Positions 50,765 to 62,994 of a stretch of DNA of 64,000 bases are shown here, piece after piece. A model generated the notes under the pieces. It saw nothing but the letters and a program-made list of their open reading frames with translations, was not told where the DNA came from and did no database searches. Location of the stretch: assembly GCA_963854835.1 (NCBI GenBank), contig OY978526.1, positions 42,013,140 through 42,077,139 of the forward strand. Reading direction: 5' to 3'. This DNA comes from Megamerina dolium (lineage: Eukaryota; Arthropoda; Insecta; Diptera; Megamerinidae). Positions within the stretch are counted from its first letter, which is position 1; each line of letters starts with the position of its first letter. The position numbers and the translations under genes were made by a program.

Positions 50765-53221
50765 AAATAATCGACAAGCTGTATGCAAAACCATGAATAT
50801 TACGAAAAACTTTTCGTTTTAAAAATTAAATTGGACAATTTTTGACTGTCAAATAAAAAGAATTGATTTTTTTTACCTTGATTCTTCGGATCCGACCTCA
50901 AATCTTAACTGTAATTGAAATAATGGATATTTCAAAATAGCACACTTTTGCATTATAAGAAATAGAAATCTACGATAATAATTGTGATGATTATGATGAC
51001 AAACAATGACAAACAATAATTTGATAATACTAGTCTCAATTTTGTCAGAATGATAGAAATGTTCACTCAATTTCTGCGCAATAATAATCTTAAGGGCAAA
51101 TTGAGCTGTCGTCCATAATTTGATATTGCCTGATACAAGTACCTACTTTTAGAATTTTTAATATAAATATCAATATCGACATTTTGTAGAAAAATGGAAT
51201 TTCATATTTTCACAAAAAGTAGGTACCTACTTAGAATATATAGGTAGTAACCCAACACAACCTACACTCAATTCAGCTTTCAACATTATTTACCAATTCG
51301 TATTTGCTTGTTTGCTTTCTTTTGAAGTGACCGTAACGACTACATCCACATAAACAGTAGATATTTGCAATTGTGAATTGAATGAAATTGTTTAGATGTG
51401 TTACTGCCTACGATATTTAAAGTAGGTACCCAATAAGCAAATATGCCACCTACAGAGTTATGCTGTTGTGAATTTAATTGAAATATTTGCACTCGAAACT
51501 GTTCCACCACCATCATCATGTGCGTACCTGCTTTTACTCTTGTTATTGCTTAATTTACTATCAATACAAGTAATATTGAATATATACACACACGCAGACA
51601 AATGTAAATACATTCATACATACTATATTTATATAAATGAAAGTATTTTAATGGCGCACTTTTGCGGAAATCATAAAATGCTATAAATACATATTCTCAA
51701 TCACTATGTAGTGGTGATTTTCAAAAGCACAACGTAATCAAATGAAATTATCAAACAGTGATTCGAAGAGTAATGGCAGACTTGAAGTGAGCAGCAAACA
51801 TTTAATTTGATTTCAATGAGCCATTCAAGAAGAAATGTATTACAATATTTGTATTATTTGTGAAAATTATTTATTTCAAGGCTATTTATTACGCACACCA
51901 ACGCTCCGAAGTAATAATACATTTTTACATTTTTCAATTTTCACAAAGCACCTGTTGCCTGCCCTAAAAATAATATCAGAAAAAAACAAAACAAGAAAAA
52001 GTAATTGCTTGCAAAAAGTTTGAACGAAATTCGCTTTTTCTAAAATATATATAAATATTCATATATGAGTATGTATGAAATAATGAAATTATATGAACGT
52101 AAATCACATTTGTTCCGCAAACTTTTCCGATTAAGTTTTTCTTCATTTCATATATTTTTATATTTTATATTTTCTATGTTTTTTCTTTTTTTTCCTCATT
52201 TCCATATATGTACAAGTACAAGTGAGTATGTATGTATGAGTGTACTTTGATCAGTGACCAAATAAATTTAACAAGTAATGTAAAAAGAACGAAAATATTT
52301 ACACAAGGGTTCGATCCAACGACAACAATTAGGTACACACACACACACACACACACACATAATGCAGTATTAAAAAACTAAATAAGTAAATATTTATAAA
52401 ATGAAAATTAAATAAATCATGTAAAATATGACGACACTTTGGTCGTTAACCACAAATCAAGTGTAGTCTTAATACTGTCATCTTGAGTTTATTATAAAAT
52501 CAATGGTGATGAACAAAGTCATAATTGAATAAAGAGCAGAAACTTTAATCTGCCAACAATTTGATAAATTGAATTTGCATAAGCATAAGCTGAAACCTCC
52601 TTGAAATGGATGAGGGTGGTCAAGTGATCACAGTAGACTTAGTGGCGCTTAGTTTGTTCTTTTTTTTTCTTGGGGGGCTCATTCTGAAAAGAGAAATGAA
52701 AAAGTGATTGCTTAAATGATGTTCAATTCTAAATAGTGCTTTCACCAAGTAAAAACTTGAAGTTTCACCAAGGCGTCTTTTAATCGAAAATGCTCTATAT
52801 TTACAATAAAAGAGCAAAGAGTAAAATGGTGCGACTTTATAGGTATATTTAGTATAGCAAATTTGTACGTATACGGAGCATAATTATTCAATACCATATA
52901 GTCGAATTAATAGAAATTATCCATTGTGAATATCGAAATATTTATCCTTTAGATTAAAGCGAAAGAGCCCAAACCTATAAGCATATATTTCCCTCCAACT
53001 TTATGGAACATTAGAAAAGCTACTTGAAAGTGTAAATTACTTGTGTAATTGCTTGTTTGGTTAACACAAAAAAGGCTAAGCGAAAACCAAAATAGAACAT
53101 GAATATGTGTGTCTATCTTAAATTACCCGCACGCGTAACCAAAACATATTTCTTGACACACGTTCACACACACACACACATGTACACACGCATGAATAAA
53201 CGACATTTTGAACATGAGTAC
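50765..53221. other. AT-rich intergenic DNA with (CA)n
   Basis: A (CA)n run occupies 52334-52359. A short dispersed repeat lies at 52581-52652 (entered separately). No gene is supported. Short open frames here have no recognisable motif. Confidence 0.4.
52581..52652 (+). repeat. 72-bp dispersed repeat, copy 1
   Basis: AAGCATAAGCT, AAATGGATGA, TCAAGTGA and CACAGTAGACTTAGTGGC occur in the same order and spacing as at 57172-57243. The family is not recognised. Confidence 0.7.
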
Positions 53222-53475
53222 ATATCGCTCATTTGCTGCAAGACCGGCATAAATCAAAAAACGTGATTTTTGAGTTAATGCTGCAGAATTGTTCGTTATA
53301 TCATACTTCATGTTGAGTGAAAAATTCATATGAATACCTCTTATATGCTCCGCTTGAGAAGAGAATTTTTTCCGTGTTTTCCGTGTACGGTTGGAGTCAG
53401 TTGAAAACTTCTAACGCGTTTTATGGAAAATCGATTTTTTTGAGTTATGCCGGTCTTGCAGCAAATGAGCGATAT
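53222..53475. mobile_element. 254-bp MITE with 40-bp inverted termini
   Basis: The left arm (53222-53261, starting ATATCGCTCATTTGCTGCAA) and right arm (53436-53475) are complementary at 39 of 40 positions. The interior of about 175 bp is unrelated to the other repeats in this window and non-coding; the frames that cross it on both strands are not genes. The near-perfect arms suggest a fairly recent element or gene conversion between the arms. No target duplication longer than AT could be called. Confidence 0.82.
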
Positions 53476-55020
53476 ATTTGCGATATTTTTATTATCAGTA
53501 GCAACGAAAAAAGAAATAGAACATGCTGTGATGAAAAAAGATGACAGCAGGTGCAAACCTAAAAGTAAAAAACAAGAAATGGCTAAAAATACATAACAGT
53601 AGGAGTAGCGTAAAAATGACAATATCAAAAAAAAAAAAAGAAAATAAATTACAATGGCTCATATATACTCGTATTTGTCTAAAAATTCAACACTTCTTTA
53701 AATACATTTTCGAAATGGATACTCTCGCTTATCTTCATACGTGTCAGAACATTCAAACACACACAGACAATAAAAATCCGTTGAAATGTGGGATTTAATT
53801 TTTATTTATTTTGTATTTATAAAAACATATGAGTACATATATATAAAAGCAATTACAGATTGTATTGTATGGCGAATTGTATTTCCACATGTCAACATTC
53901 ACATCGACGTTAATGTGTGTGTGTGTGTGACGTTTAGTTCACATAAATATGTACTTTCTGTTATATTTTACTTTTCAGTTTTATGCTCTTTTATTCGATG
54001 TCACAATTTTGGAGACATGGTAACATCATTTTTTGACAACTATGTATTGTATTGTACCAAACTACATAATGCACGGCAATTCAGATCAGTTATACACAGT
54101 GTAGTCATTCTTCATATGCATATTTTCATATAAATTTATTGAATAATTTAAATTTTGTCGAAATAAAATCAATATTTTAAATTTCACTTCAAATGCAATT
54201 TAAAGCAGAATTTAAAATATTCTGTTCCCTCACTGTCTCTCCCTCTCTCTACATTTCAAAAATCTTACATTCTGGCCTTGATTATTTGTCATCGACATTG
54301 TCACACTGCGGATGACAAATCGGTAGCCAGATGAATTTCAAAGTTGCTTGCACACATAGTTTTAATGTTAGCTTAACGATTCGAAAATTCAAAAATACAT
54401 ATATGTACGAGTATTTGCATGTGTATGCATGCTACAATTGATTTTCATTCTGTCACTACATATTTGCTTGTGTATATGAATTACTTACATTCAAACGTAT
54501 ACATATGTTTAAGTGGAATTTGTACTTGTTTTCAAATCTACCCACATACATATACAAGTACTATGTATATGCTAGAATTTCCCCTCAGCCCACAACGAGA
54601 AGCAACCATACCTTTCATTTGCCCAACACTTAACTTGATTAACAATCGATTTATTTTGGTTTTTTGTACGACTATGATTTACCTCACAACTGTCAATTTG
54701 TTCGCCATATTCAACTGCAGTATTATAATGTTTAATTGAACTTTGCTGTAGTTCAGTCAAAATTTATTGTGCATTTTGCAAATGCTAACGGGAGACTACT
54801 ATATGCCAATACGTTGTCTTATTATAACATGATGACCCTTGAAATCAAATAAACATGGTACATGTTAGTGCTGTTGTTTTATTTTTGTATATATATTTTA
54901 TGTAAATATTGTTTTAAATAAGAGAAATCAAAGTGATATAAATGAATTAATGTCGCAAATCTTTTCCAATATTATTTCGACATTATTTCAAACATTTTCG
55001 ATGCAAAAAGGCTTGAAATA
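53476..55020. other. AT-rich intergenic DNA
   Basis: No gene is supported. Open frames at 53786-54133 and 54419-54739 have biased composition without motifs. Confidence 0.4.
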
Positions 55021-56301
55021 TAAAGGGTTATCCATTTTGCGGTTTCAAAAGTAAATGTAAATAAAACACATATAAAATATTTTTTATCATGATATTTCTT
55101 TTTTATTATAAAGCTTGAACGTTGACATTATGTGTGAAATACTACATCATTTAAATGACCACCACGCGAATTGTTGCAAGCATCGATTCTTTTGAGGTAA
55201 TTTTCGACCACTTTTTGACACATATTAGGCGGCATCTCAGCCATAACGTGACGAATGTTGGTTTTTAGGTGCTCAAGAGTTAAAGATTTATCTGCATAAA
55301 CACGGTCTTTCGCGTAGCTCCACACAAAAAAGTCAAATGCGGGTTCAATTCGCATGATCTTGGTGGCCACGTGAGATCGCCACGACGAAAATTACGCGGC
55401 CAGAAAATTTCTCTTGCAATAAAGCCATATTCGCTCGAGTTGTGTGGCATGTGGCACCGTCTTGTTGAAACCACATATTCTCTAAGTCGTATTCTTCAAT
55501 AGCAAGCAAAAAAAAGTCGGTTATCATATGACCATAACGCTCTGAATTGACGGTGACAGTCGTTCCATCGTCGTTTTCGAAGAAGTAGTGTAGAAGCAGT
55601 GACTTTTTGTGGATGTAGTGGCCTCTCTTCAATTACTTGAGGATTCTCAGAACCCCAAATACGACAATTTTGTTTGTTAACATACCCACCGAGTGAGAAA
55701 TGTGCTTCGTCGCTGAAGAAAATTTTGTTCGAAAAATCGCCGTCCACCGCCTGTTGTTCAAGCACCCATTCGACGTATCTACGACGTTGTGAATGGTCAG
55801 CTGGCTTCAGTTGTTGTGTGAGCTGGATTTTATATGGATGTAGGTGTAGATCCAAATGCAAAATACGCCATAATGTGCCGTAAGACAGTCCTAATTATTG
55901 AGAACGACGAGGAATCGACACATTCGGGTCTTCGGCAACACTTTCACTTACAGCAGCGATATTTTCGGTGGTACGAGCGAAACGATGATGCATAGGCCTT
56001 ACAATATCTGTAATCGATCCAGTCTCTTCATATTTCTTCACAATTTTGCCAATTGCTTGCGTAGTTGGACGATTATGTAAACCATAATCTCCTCTTAAAG
56101 CACGATATGTGGCTGTGGCAGAATCACCATTTTTGTAGTAGGTTTTTACAATTTTAATGCGTTCTGCGATAGTTACGTGATCCATTTTCGCAAATGTCAG
56201 ACTTTGAACTGAAAAAGAAAGAAATTGTTTTAACAACTCAGTTTGACAGATGTCGAATTCTAGCCCTATACTTTTGAAACCGCGAAATGGATAATTAGAT
56301 T
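55021..56301 (-). mobile_element. DD41D-type mariner element, nearly complete
   Basis: Inverted repeats of about 25 bp are clear: GGGTTATCCATTTTGCGG... at 55025-55051 and its complement, with a few changes, at 56271-56297. TA lies outside both ends (55019-55020, 56302-56303). The transposase gene runs on the minus strand from about 56185 to 55128 and is entered separately. The type is assigned from the D-D spacing and the WPPRSC / RGGHL signature, which fits the rosa/Visitor-like DD41D mariner lineage first known from Ceratitis. That lineage name is inference. Confidence 0.85.
55128..56185 (-). pseudogene. DD41D-type mariner transposase, broken
   Basis: The likely start is the methionine of MDHVTIAERIKIVKTYYKNG at about 56185. 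The N-terminal helix-turn-helix region continues to PRRSQ, where a TAA at about 55895-55897 interrupts the frame. The same frame reopens as LGLSYGTLWRILHLDLH and reaches FFSDEAHFSLGGYVNKQN (first catalytic aspartate) near 55710. A shift near 55620 moves to a frame with FFENDDGTTVTVN and WFQQDGATCHTT (second aspartate). Further shifts near 55400 separate this from the WPPRSCELNP piece and from the final frame with FDFFVW (third aspartate) ending RGGHLNDVVFHT. With indels allowed, about 41 residues separate the last two aspartates. All three catalytic aspartates remain but the gene cannot be read through. Confidence 0.85.
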
Positions 56302-56469
56302 TACCAGGTGTTCGGATATTGTGAACGAGCCATGCCCTTTTTAATTGCTTCTGTCAATAATGGTTATTATTGAAAATTTAATTATCATACAATATTATAC
56401 AATTTTTTCGTGTTAAAAATGTCTAATTTTGTTACTACAACATACGATTTGCGGACAGCATAAGTTTTT
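56302..56469. other. Short spacer between two mariner relics
   Basis: AT-rich sequence that may include the worn left end of the next relic. Nothing specific can be called. Confidence 0.3.
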
Positions 56470-56900
56470 TTTAACCCTTTGAAGAAAAACGTAGCAGAAT
56501 CTCAACGCCTGCTTGAAGAAGATTACGAATGAGAAATGCGCAACACCGCAGAAAAAGTTAAAACACACCGAACACATAAGAACTATTGTACGAAGATGAC
56601 ACTTTAAGCTAACAAAAAAAAAATATCAGAAATGTAAAATGTTGATCGACCAACAATTTGTAGACGTTTACATGCTATGAGAAAGATTTACATAAGGTAA
56701 ATTTGGTTCATGACAACGTTCCATCACCCAAAGCAAAGTCGGTTCATAATTCAATGAAATCAGATCGCTGGGAACATTTGCACCATCCCCCGCACTCGCC
56801 GCTCTAGGATCCTTCTGCTAACCCTTTTGTTTTTATCGATGGGACACGCTTTTGGGCTCCACTTTAATACATCTGGAGAAATGGAGAATTGGGTGTATGA
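56470..56900 (+). mobile_element. Old mariner relic (mauritiana-like), gapped
   Basis: In one frame KKNVAESQRLLEEDYE at about 56482-56530 resembles the conserved N-terminal SAAESHRML region of mariner transposases. Further on, LVHDNVPSPKAKSVHNSMKS...WEHLHHPPHSPL near 56703-56800 resembles the second catalytic motif HDNAPSH followed by the YSPDLAPSDY region. The order is right and the distance is too short, so most of the middle has been lost. No terminal repeats were found. The two open frames covering 56760-57168 are not independent genes. Confidence 0.62.
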
Positions 56901-58023
56901 AAGGTTTTCTTTAAAAAAAGAAAACTTTTTTTTTTTAATTTCCCACAAATTGTGTAAAAGAATAAAATATTTTTTAATTTTTCATCATAAAAAGGGTTTT
57001 ATTAAAAAAAAGGGCCCATTTCGAATACTGTGCACAACATATGTTCGGTGTTATCGCAACTGGACTTTCTGGCCTAGGTGTGTCCTATCAGAGAGAGGGC
57101 ACCCTCAATTATATAATCTAACCTATTTATTATATTCATTATATTTATTATTTAATTATTTATTATAGGCTAAGCATAAGCTTACACCCCCTTCAAATGG
57201 ATGAAGGGGATCAAGTGACCACAGTAGACTTAGTGGCACTTAGGCACCTATAAGATTTTTACTAACAAATTTTGCTATGGGCTAAATAAGCAAATTATAT
57301 ATCGCGTGCTCTCGAAGAACCAAAAGGCAACATTATTTTTGTGCTTCAAACATTTTAACAATTTTATACGTTCTTTAGTTCGCTTTGATATGTTGGTTAG
57401 TGTTGCAATGTAAACGCACTTTCAAGTTGAACTCTGTAACGTAAACATTAACATGCAACTCTGATGATGCTATGCACACATAATAGGCATTTGGTGAGGC
57501 ATGATTTTTGAGAATACGTTATGAACTAAGAAGACATTCGGATATCGGCTGCTTCGTCAAAAGAATCACTTACATGTATATATATTGTTCAATTCCAATA
57601 GGAGATTATTACAATAAAATATAATTTAATTAAGACAAGTAATTTAAATAAAATATAATATATTTTAAACAAACAAACAAATTGCAGGTATTTTGTTCGT
57701 GATTCTCTAGGTTTTTTCAGCATAAAATCTTTACGAATAAATGGCCTGATACATATATTGTATTAACTCCCTCTAGGATCCTCTCATCGATCCCATTCAT
57801 TTTTTCTCCTCCACATTTTCCTTGAACATACTGACTACCTACTTATTTATTTTTAATTTTTTAGTTAATTAAAATGAATAAAACAAGCAAAAAATATGGC
57901 GGCAAAACACACCATGGTAAGTGGTCGAATTTTTATTATATCACAACCACCAACCAAAATCATATTTTTTCCCCGGGCGCTAATTAGGAATATTTATAAA
58001 ACTTCAACTACCAAATTAATAAC
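56901..58023. other. AT-rich intergenic DNA
   Basis: It contains copy 2 of the 72-bp dispersed repeat. No gene is supported. Confidence 0.4.
57172..57243 (+). repeat. 72-bp dispersed repeat, copy 2
   Basis: Same order of blocks as at 52581-52652, with about 85% similarity by eye. The flanking sequences differ. Confidence 0.7.
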
Positions 58024-59684
58024 AAAAAAATCTTCTTACAGTCGGCTGGGGCCGACCAAATTATACCCTGCATATGTAGAGGTATATATTAAAAGTTTGT
58101 TCGTATATCCATCCTTTTCTTCCACTACTTTGTATAGGACCTACATTAAGAAGCAGGTGTACGTCACCAATTTTGGAGGATCAATTTCTGCCTATAATAC
58201 TAAACTACATAGGTTGCAATGGGTTGACCTAGGCGTATTAATTAGTAAGTTATGGGTGTTTTAATGTTTAAGATAAATCCGAGACTTTGTACGGAAGCTA
58301 TATAAAAAGTGGGCGTGACGTATCTCTTTCTGGTATATCTAATTAATTTTTCAATATCAATCCACACCTTAAATTTGGTTGTCCTACGCTAAATGGTTTG
58401 TAAGTTATGGAGCTTAAAATTTTTAGTTTAATTCCCTCGACTTTGTATGGGAGACCTATGAAGGAGTGGGCGTGGCATAATGATTTTCTGCCAGATTTTT
58501 GCCGACTACGATATTAATCTAAGTGTCAATTATGGTTATTTTAGGCAGGAGATTGCCGAAGTTACAGCTGTTTCAGTTTAAAATTTGTATGGGGGCTACA
58601 ATAAACAGTGGGCATGGCGCGCCAATTTCCTATGAGCCTAGTTGCTCGTACAATACTTATCCATACCTTAAATTTGGTTGTCCTACGCTAAATGGTTTGT
58701 GAGTTATGGAGCTTAAAAGTTTTAGTTTAATTCCCTCGACTTTGTATGGGAGACCTTTGAAGGAGTGGGCGTGGCACACTGATTTTCTGCCAGATTATTT
58801 CCGACTACGATATTAATCTAAGTGTCAACTATGGTTATTTTAGGCAAGAGATTGCCGAAGTTACAGCTGTTTAAATTTAAAAGAATTTCAGTCATTTTGT
58901 ATGGGGGCTGCAATAAACAGTGGGCGTGGCGCGCCCATTTTCTGTGAGCCTAGTTGCTCGTACAATACTAATCCACACCTTAAATCTCGTTATTCTACGC
59001 TGAATAGTTTGCAAGTTATAACCGGTAACATTTTTTTTTAATTTCCGCAACTTTGTATGGGAGACTCATGAAGGAGTGAGCGTGGCACACTGATTTTCTG
59101 CCATATTATTTCCGACTACCATGTTAATCTAAGTGTCAATTATGGTTATTCTGGACAGAAGATTGTAGAAGTTACAGCTGTTTCAATTAAAAAGAAGTAC
59201 AGACACTTTGTATGACAGCTACGCTAAAAAGTAGGCGTGGCTCAACCACTTTTGGTGAGGTTATATAGTAGTATAATGAAAGTCTAAGTGCCAAATATTG
59301 TTGTCCCAAGTGGTATATTATGTGAGTTATAGCAAGTTAAAGATTTTGAAAATTTCGAGGTTAGTCGCTTTGAATGCTTGGTGTGGGCGTGGTTATTGAC
59401 CGATCATACGCAATATCAATCCCCTCCGTACTCTTGGATTATAGATTACTTATGCCGAATTTCATCGAAATAGCTTAATATTTACTCAAGTTATCGTGCG
59501 AACCAGCCAGGTGACAGACAGACGGACGGACGGACGGACGGACGGACATCGTTAAATCGAAAATTTAATCGACGCTGATCACGAATATATATCTATGTCT
59601 ATATCTCCGGAGATTCCTTCAAGTGGACACAAATATCTGACCGAAATGAATATACCTTGCATATTGCATTATGCAGGGTATAAA
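58024..59684 (-). mobile_element. Helentron/DINE-1-like element, copy E (n=2)
   Basis: It is a close sister of copy B along its left third, including the extra degenerate monomer with AAGAAGCAGGTGTACG. Boxes lie near 58306, 58465, 58609, 58767, 58921, 59075, 59231 and 59386, in the order F-(XY)2-X-T1-T2. The hairpin, inverted subterminal repeats and (GGAC)n tract at about 59520-59550 are intact. The long open frame 57896-58264 runs from flanking DNA into this repeat and is not a gene. Confidence 0.85.
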
Positions 59685-59788
59685 TATGCATATGGGTACT
59701 CCAAATAACAAACATTAGATCATTCGCTTCAGCTCGATTCAACTCGAATATCATATACAATATAATCGAATTCAAATGTTTCGTTTTA

Positions 59789-59860
59789 GAGAACCTATTC
59801 GCAAGATCTGTTGACCTATTTGTTTGGCCGCAAATACCGAGGTACAACCATGAGCTTGTA
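59789..59860 (+). mobile_element. RTE-like LINE relic fragment
   Basis: About 70 bp align with 49056-49135 of the full-length RTE: GAGAACCTATTCGCAAGATC, GACCTATTTG and GGTACAACCATGAGCTTGTA. It abuts the mariner at 59869. The continuation of the RTE is not found on the far side of the mariner. Confidence 0.72.
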
Positions 59861-59868
59861 TGAGAGAC

Positions 59869-61125
59869 ACAGGCTGTCCCAGAACTACCCGACTTGATAT
59901 AAAGATGGCGGCAGTAGTTTGAAAAAAGTGGTGAAAAGTGGCAACCTTATAAAACATATGTTTTAAGTTTCAAGGCGCCACGTTGTTTAGTATTTTTTTT
60001 TTTGGAGCCATCGAAAGTTAAGACCTCAGTGAATTTGTAAACAAGGAAAAAATTGGTCACCATTATGTAATTCAATACTTTCATTTGAAAGGTCTCAGTC
60101 CAACGAATATTAAAGCCGAACTACTCTGGGGGAGTCTACTCCTTCGTTTACGACCATAAAATATTGGGTGACAGAGTTTAAACGAGGTCGTACGAGCTGC
60201 CAAGACGAACACCGTAGTGGATGACCAATAGAGGTGGCCACCCCAAAAACGGTTAAGAAAATACACAAAATGGTATTGGATGATCGCCGGCTGAACATTC
60301 GTGAGCTAGGTGAAATTACAGGCATTTCAAAAAGTGCTATACATCGTATATTGACCTAAAATTTGGAAATGAAAAAGCTGTGTGCAAGATGGGTGCCGCG
60401 TTTGCTCACAATAGAACAAAAACAGCGTCGTGGAGACGTTTCTGTAGAGTGTTTGGCGATGTTTCACAGTAATAAAGCCGAGTTTTTGCGTCGTTTCGTA
60501 ACCATGGATGAGACATGAGTTCACCACTTCATACCTGAGACAAAGAAGCAGTCAAAACAGTGGACTGAAAGGGGAGAATCGTGTCCAAAGAAGGCAAAGA
60601 CAGTTCCATCTGCAAGCAAGGTTATGGCGTTTGTTTTTTGGGATGCACGTGGGATAATTTTTATTAATTATGTTCAAAAAGGAAAAACAATCAACGGGGT
60701 GTATTATGCTAATTTGTTGCAGCGTTTAAATGATGAAATTAAAGAAAAAAGGCCGCATTTGGCGAAAAAGAAAGTCTTGTTTTATCAAGACAATGCAATG
60801 CAATCACACATCCGCTATTGCGATGGCCAAAATCAATGAGTTAAAGCTCGAATTGGTTCAGCACGCAGCTTATTCGCCAGTTTTAGCTCCTTCGGATTAT
60901 TTTCTATTTCGAAATTTGAAAAATGAAAAATGGTGGAGTCTGTGGTAGATGGCTATTTTAATGAGCTAGACAGTTCACACAATAAACAGGGTATCGAAGC
61001 TATAGAATATCGCTGGGAAAAGTGTATAGAGCTAAAAGGAGGTTATGTTGAGAAATAAAGAAAAATGTTCCGAAATTTCTTGTCTTTTCTTTATTAGATT
61101 GGGTAGTTCTGAAAAGGACGATTCA
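59869..61125 (+). mobile_element. Irritans-like mariner, degenerate
   Basis: The left end ACAGGCTGTCCCAGAACTAC and the complement of the right end near 61125 share CAGAACTACCC within the same terminal frame. The transposase is readable in pieces from about 60050 to 61058. The parts are the KIHKMVLDDRRLNIRELGEI helix-turn-helix block (60256-60310), KLCARWVPRLLTIEQKQRR, and VTMDET then a TGA stop at 60516-60518 in place of tryptophan. Next comes a frame at 60624-60839 with FWDARGIIFINYVQKGKTIN and FYQDN (second catalytic aspartate), then a shift. LAPSDYFLF (third aspartate) follows near 60883-60910. The end resembles RWEKCIELKGGYVEK. The motif style (MDETW, KLCARWVPR) matches the irritans subfamily, different from the other mariners here. 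Confidence 0.85.
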
Positions 61126-62994
61126 GAATCGTAGCAACTGGGTTTTGTTTAATATAAACCATTAGTCCATAAAGTTCTTGCAAAAATTCGGTACACCATT
61201 TGATGCCCCATTCACTGTAATTCCATGTAACAACTATAACCCTAAATAATCAGTAATTTTGTAAACATGATTCCGCTTATTTGCCGCTTATGTACTATAC
61301 CATATATATCATACTTATAGATGTGTACACATATGAATGTGCCTGAGGTACCACCATACCTCTCGTTTGTGTTAATTTCATATCCTACTGCAACGTACTG
61401 TAAAATTAATGTTCACCAGGATTGTAGTGTTCATATTCATTAAAATTTATTTTTAATATATTATTATTTATTTTTATACAATTTTTTTTTCCAATTTGGT
61501 AGCATTTTCTTATTATTTGTCGTACCACAAACGCTTGCAGCTATTTTGGAATGATTGGCTTTTATGTCAATATGCACTTATTTTTGTCCGTCTCCACCTT
61601 TTTTTTGCTGTTCCCGCTTTAAATACACGCACAGACATTTGGTTGAATAGATGTTGTTGGTAGTTGTTGTTTGTGCTGTCCTGTACTATGTACAATGATG
61701 CTTTAGTATACTTCAGTTTTGGTTTTGGTTTTGACTTTATTGCTGCTTTCTTTATGTTGTATTTGCAAAGACACCCACTCCAATCAGGATTTCCTTTTTG
61801 AAGTGGCACATCCATTGAAAGCAGCTATCTGCTCTGCTCTGCTTGCCTTTGGAAGACCTTCTGCTTTTTTTACGGTTCATTTTTTCTTCGACTTGTTTTG
61901 TTGTTGTTGTTTTTTATGTAAAGTAGTTATGCATCTATCGCCTGAAAAGCAAAATCATGAGCCATATTCATAGACAGGAATTTGGGATATACCGTACATA
62001 TTGTATTCTTTCTTTTTCACATTGCCATTATAAATATGTTTTTTTTTCTGTTTTCAAATTGACAGCAAATATTGGTCATTGTATGTGTGTCGTTTTAAGT
62101 AAAACTTTTATTCTCTTGTTTACTTTGTTTATTTATGTTTATTTATTTATTTATTATTATCCCTTTAATCCATTGATTTTACACACACACACACACACGT
62201 GTGCTTGCATGCAGTATTGGTTGACCTCGACTTACACACATATTTAACAAATAGCGAAATGAATGGGTGATTAACACAAAACGAATGAAGGAAGAGTGAA
62301 ATCAAACAAAAAACACAATATTTCTTCAACACAATCGGCTTAAAATCTGTGCTACTATTGAAATAAAAATGAGAGCCTTGGAAATTTGGTCCATATCAAA
62401 TGGGATTAACTTTAATCGAAAATTCTCTTTTTTGTGGAATATTTTAATAAAAGAACGGGAATGAGTCTAAAGGAAAAGTGAGTTTCAAAGTAAGTAAGTA
62501 ATTATTGGTGATTTATTTACATTGTTTGAAACTTTGTGATGCGGAAATCGAAGAAAAATTACACAGCTACTATCTTATCGCTCTTCCTCTTATGGATATT
62601 TGTATACGTGTGAATTTGAGATTAACGCTTTAATGAAGTTACTGTTGCACTGATACTTGATGTTGCTAACGATACTGGTTGTTGTTGATGAGATGATGAT
62701 GGTGCTCAGACGGATTTCATTTGCATTAGTAGATGTTGTTGATGTCGATGTTGATGTGGGTGCTGCCATTGGCTGTTGCTGCTGGTATTGCTCTTTGTGG
62801 TGTCGTGTATTTTAATTAAAATATTTTATTAATGCCTGAGCGCATATTATAAATACATATATGCACATAATATCAACTTCTTAAATACCTCTAACGTATA
62901 TCAGACAAAAAATGTTCATTGAAGATAATTTCCGTAGGTTTCACATACTTCTTGATTTATTGAAAGAGAAAATTCACATTATTTTTATTGGTGT
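61126..62994. other. AT-rich intergenic DNA
   Basis: A CA run lies at 62181-62198 and GTT/GAT-rich stretches at 62680-62790. The open frames at 61719-62247 are low-complexity and lack motifs. No gene is supported. Confidence 0.4.
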
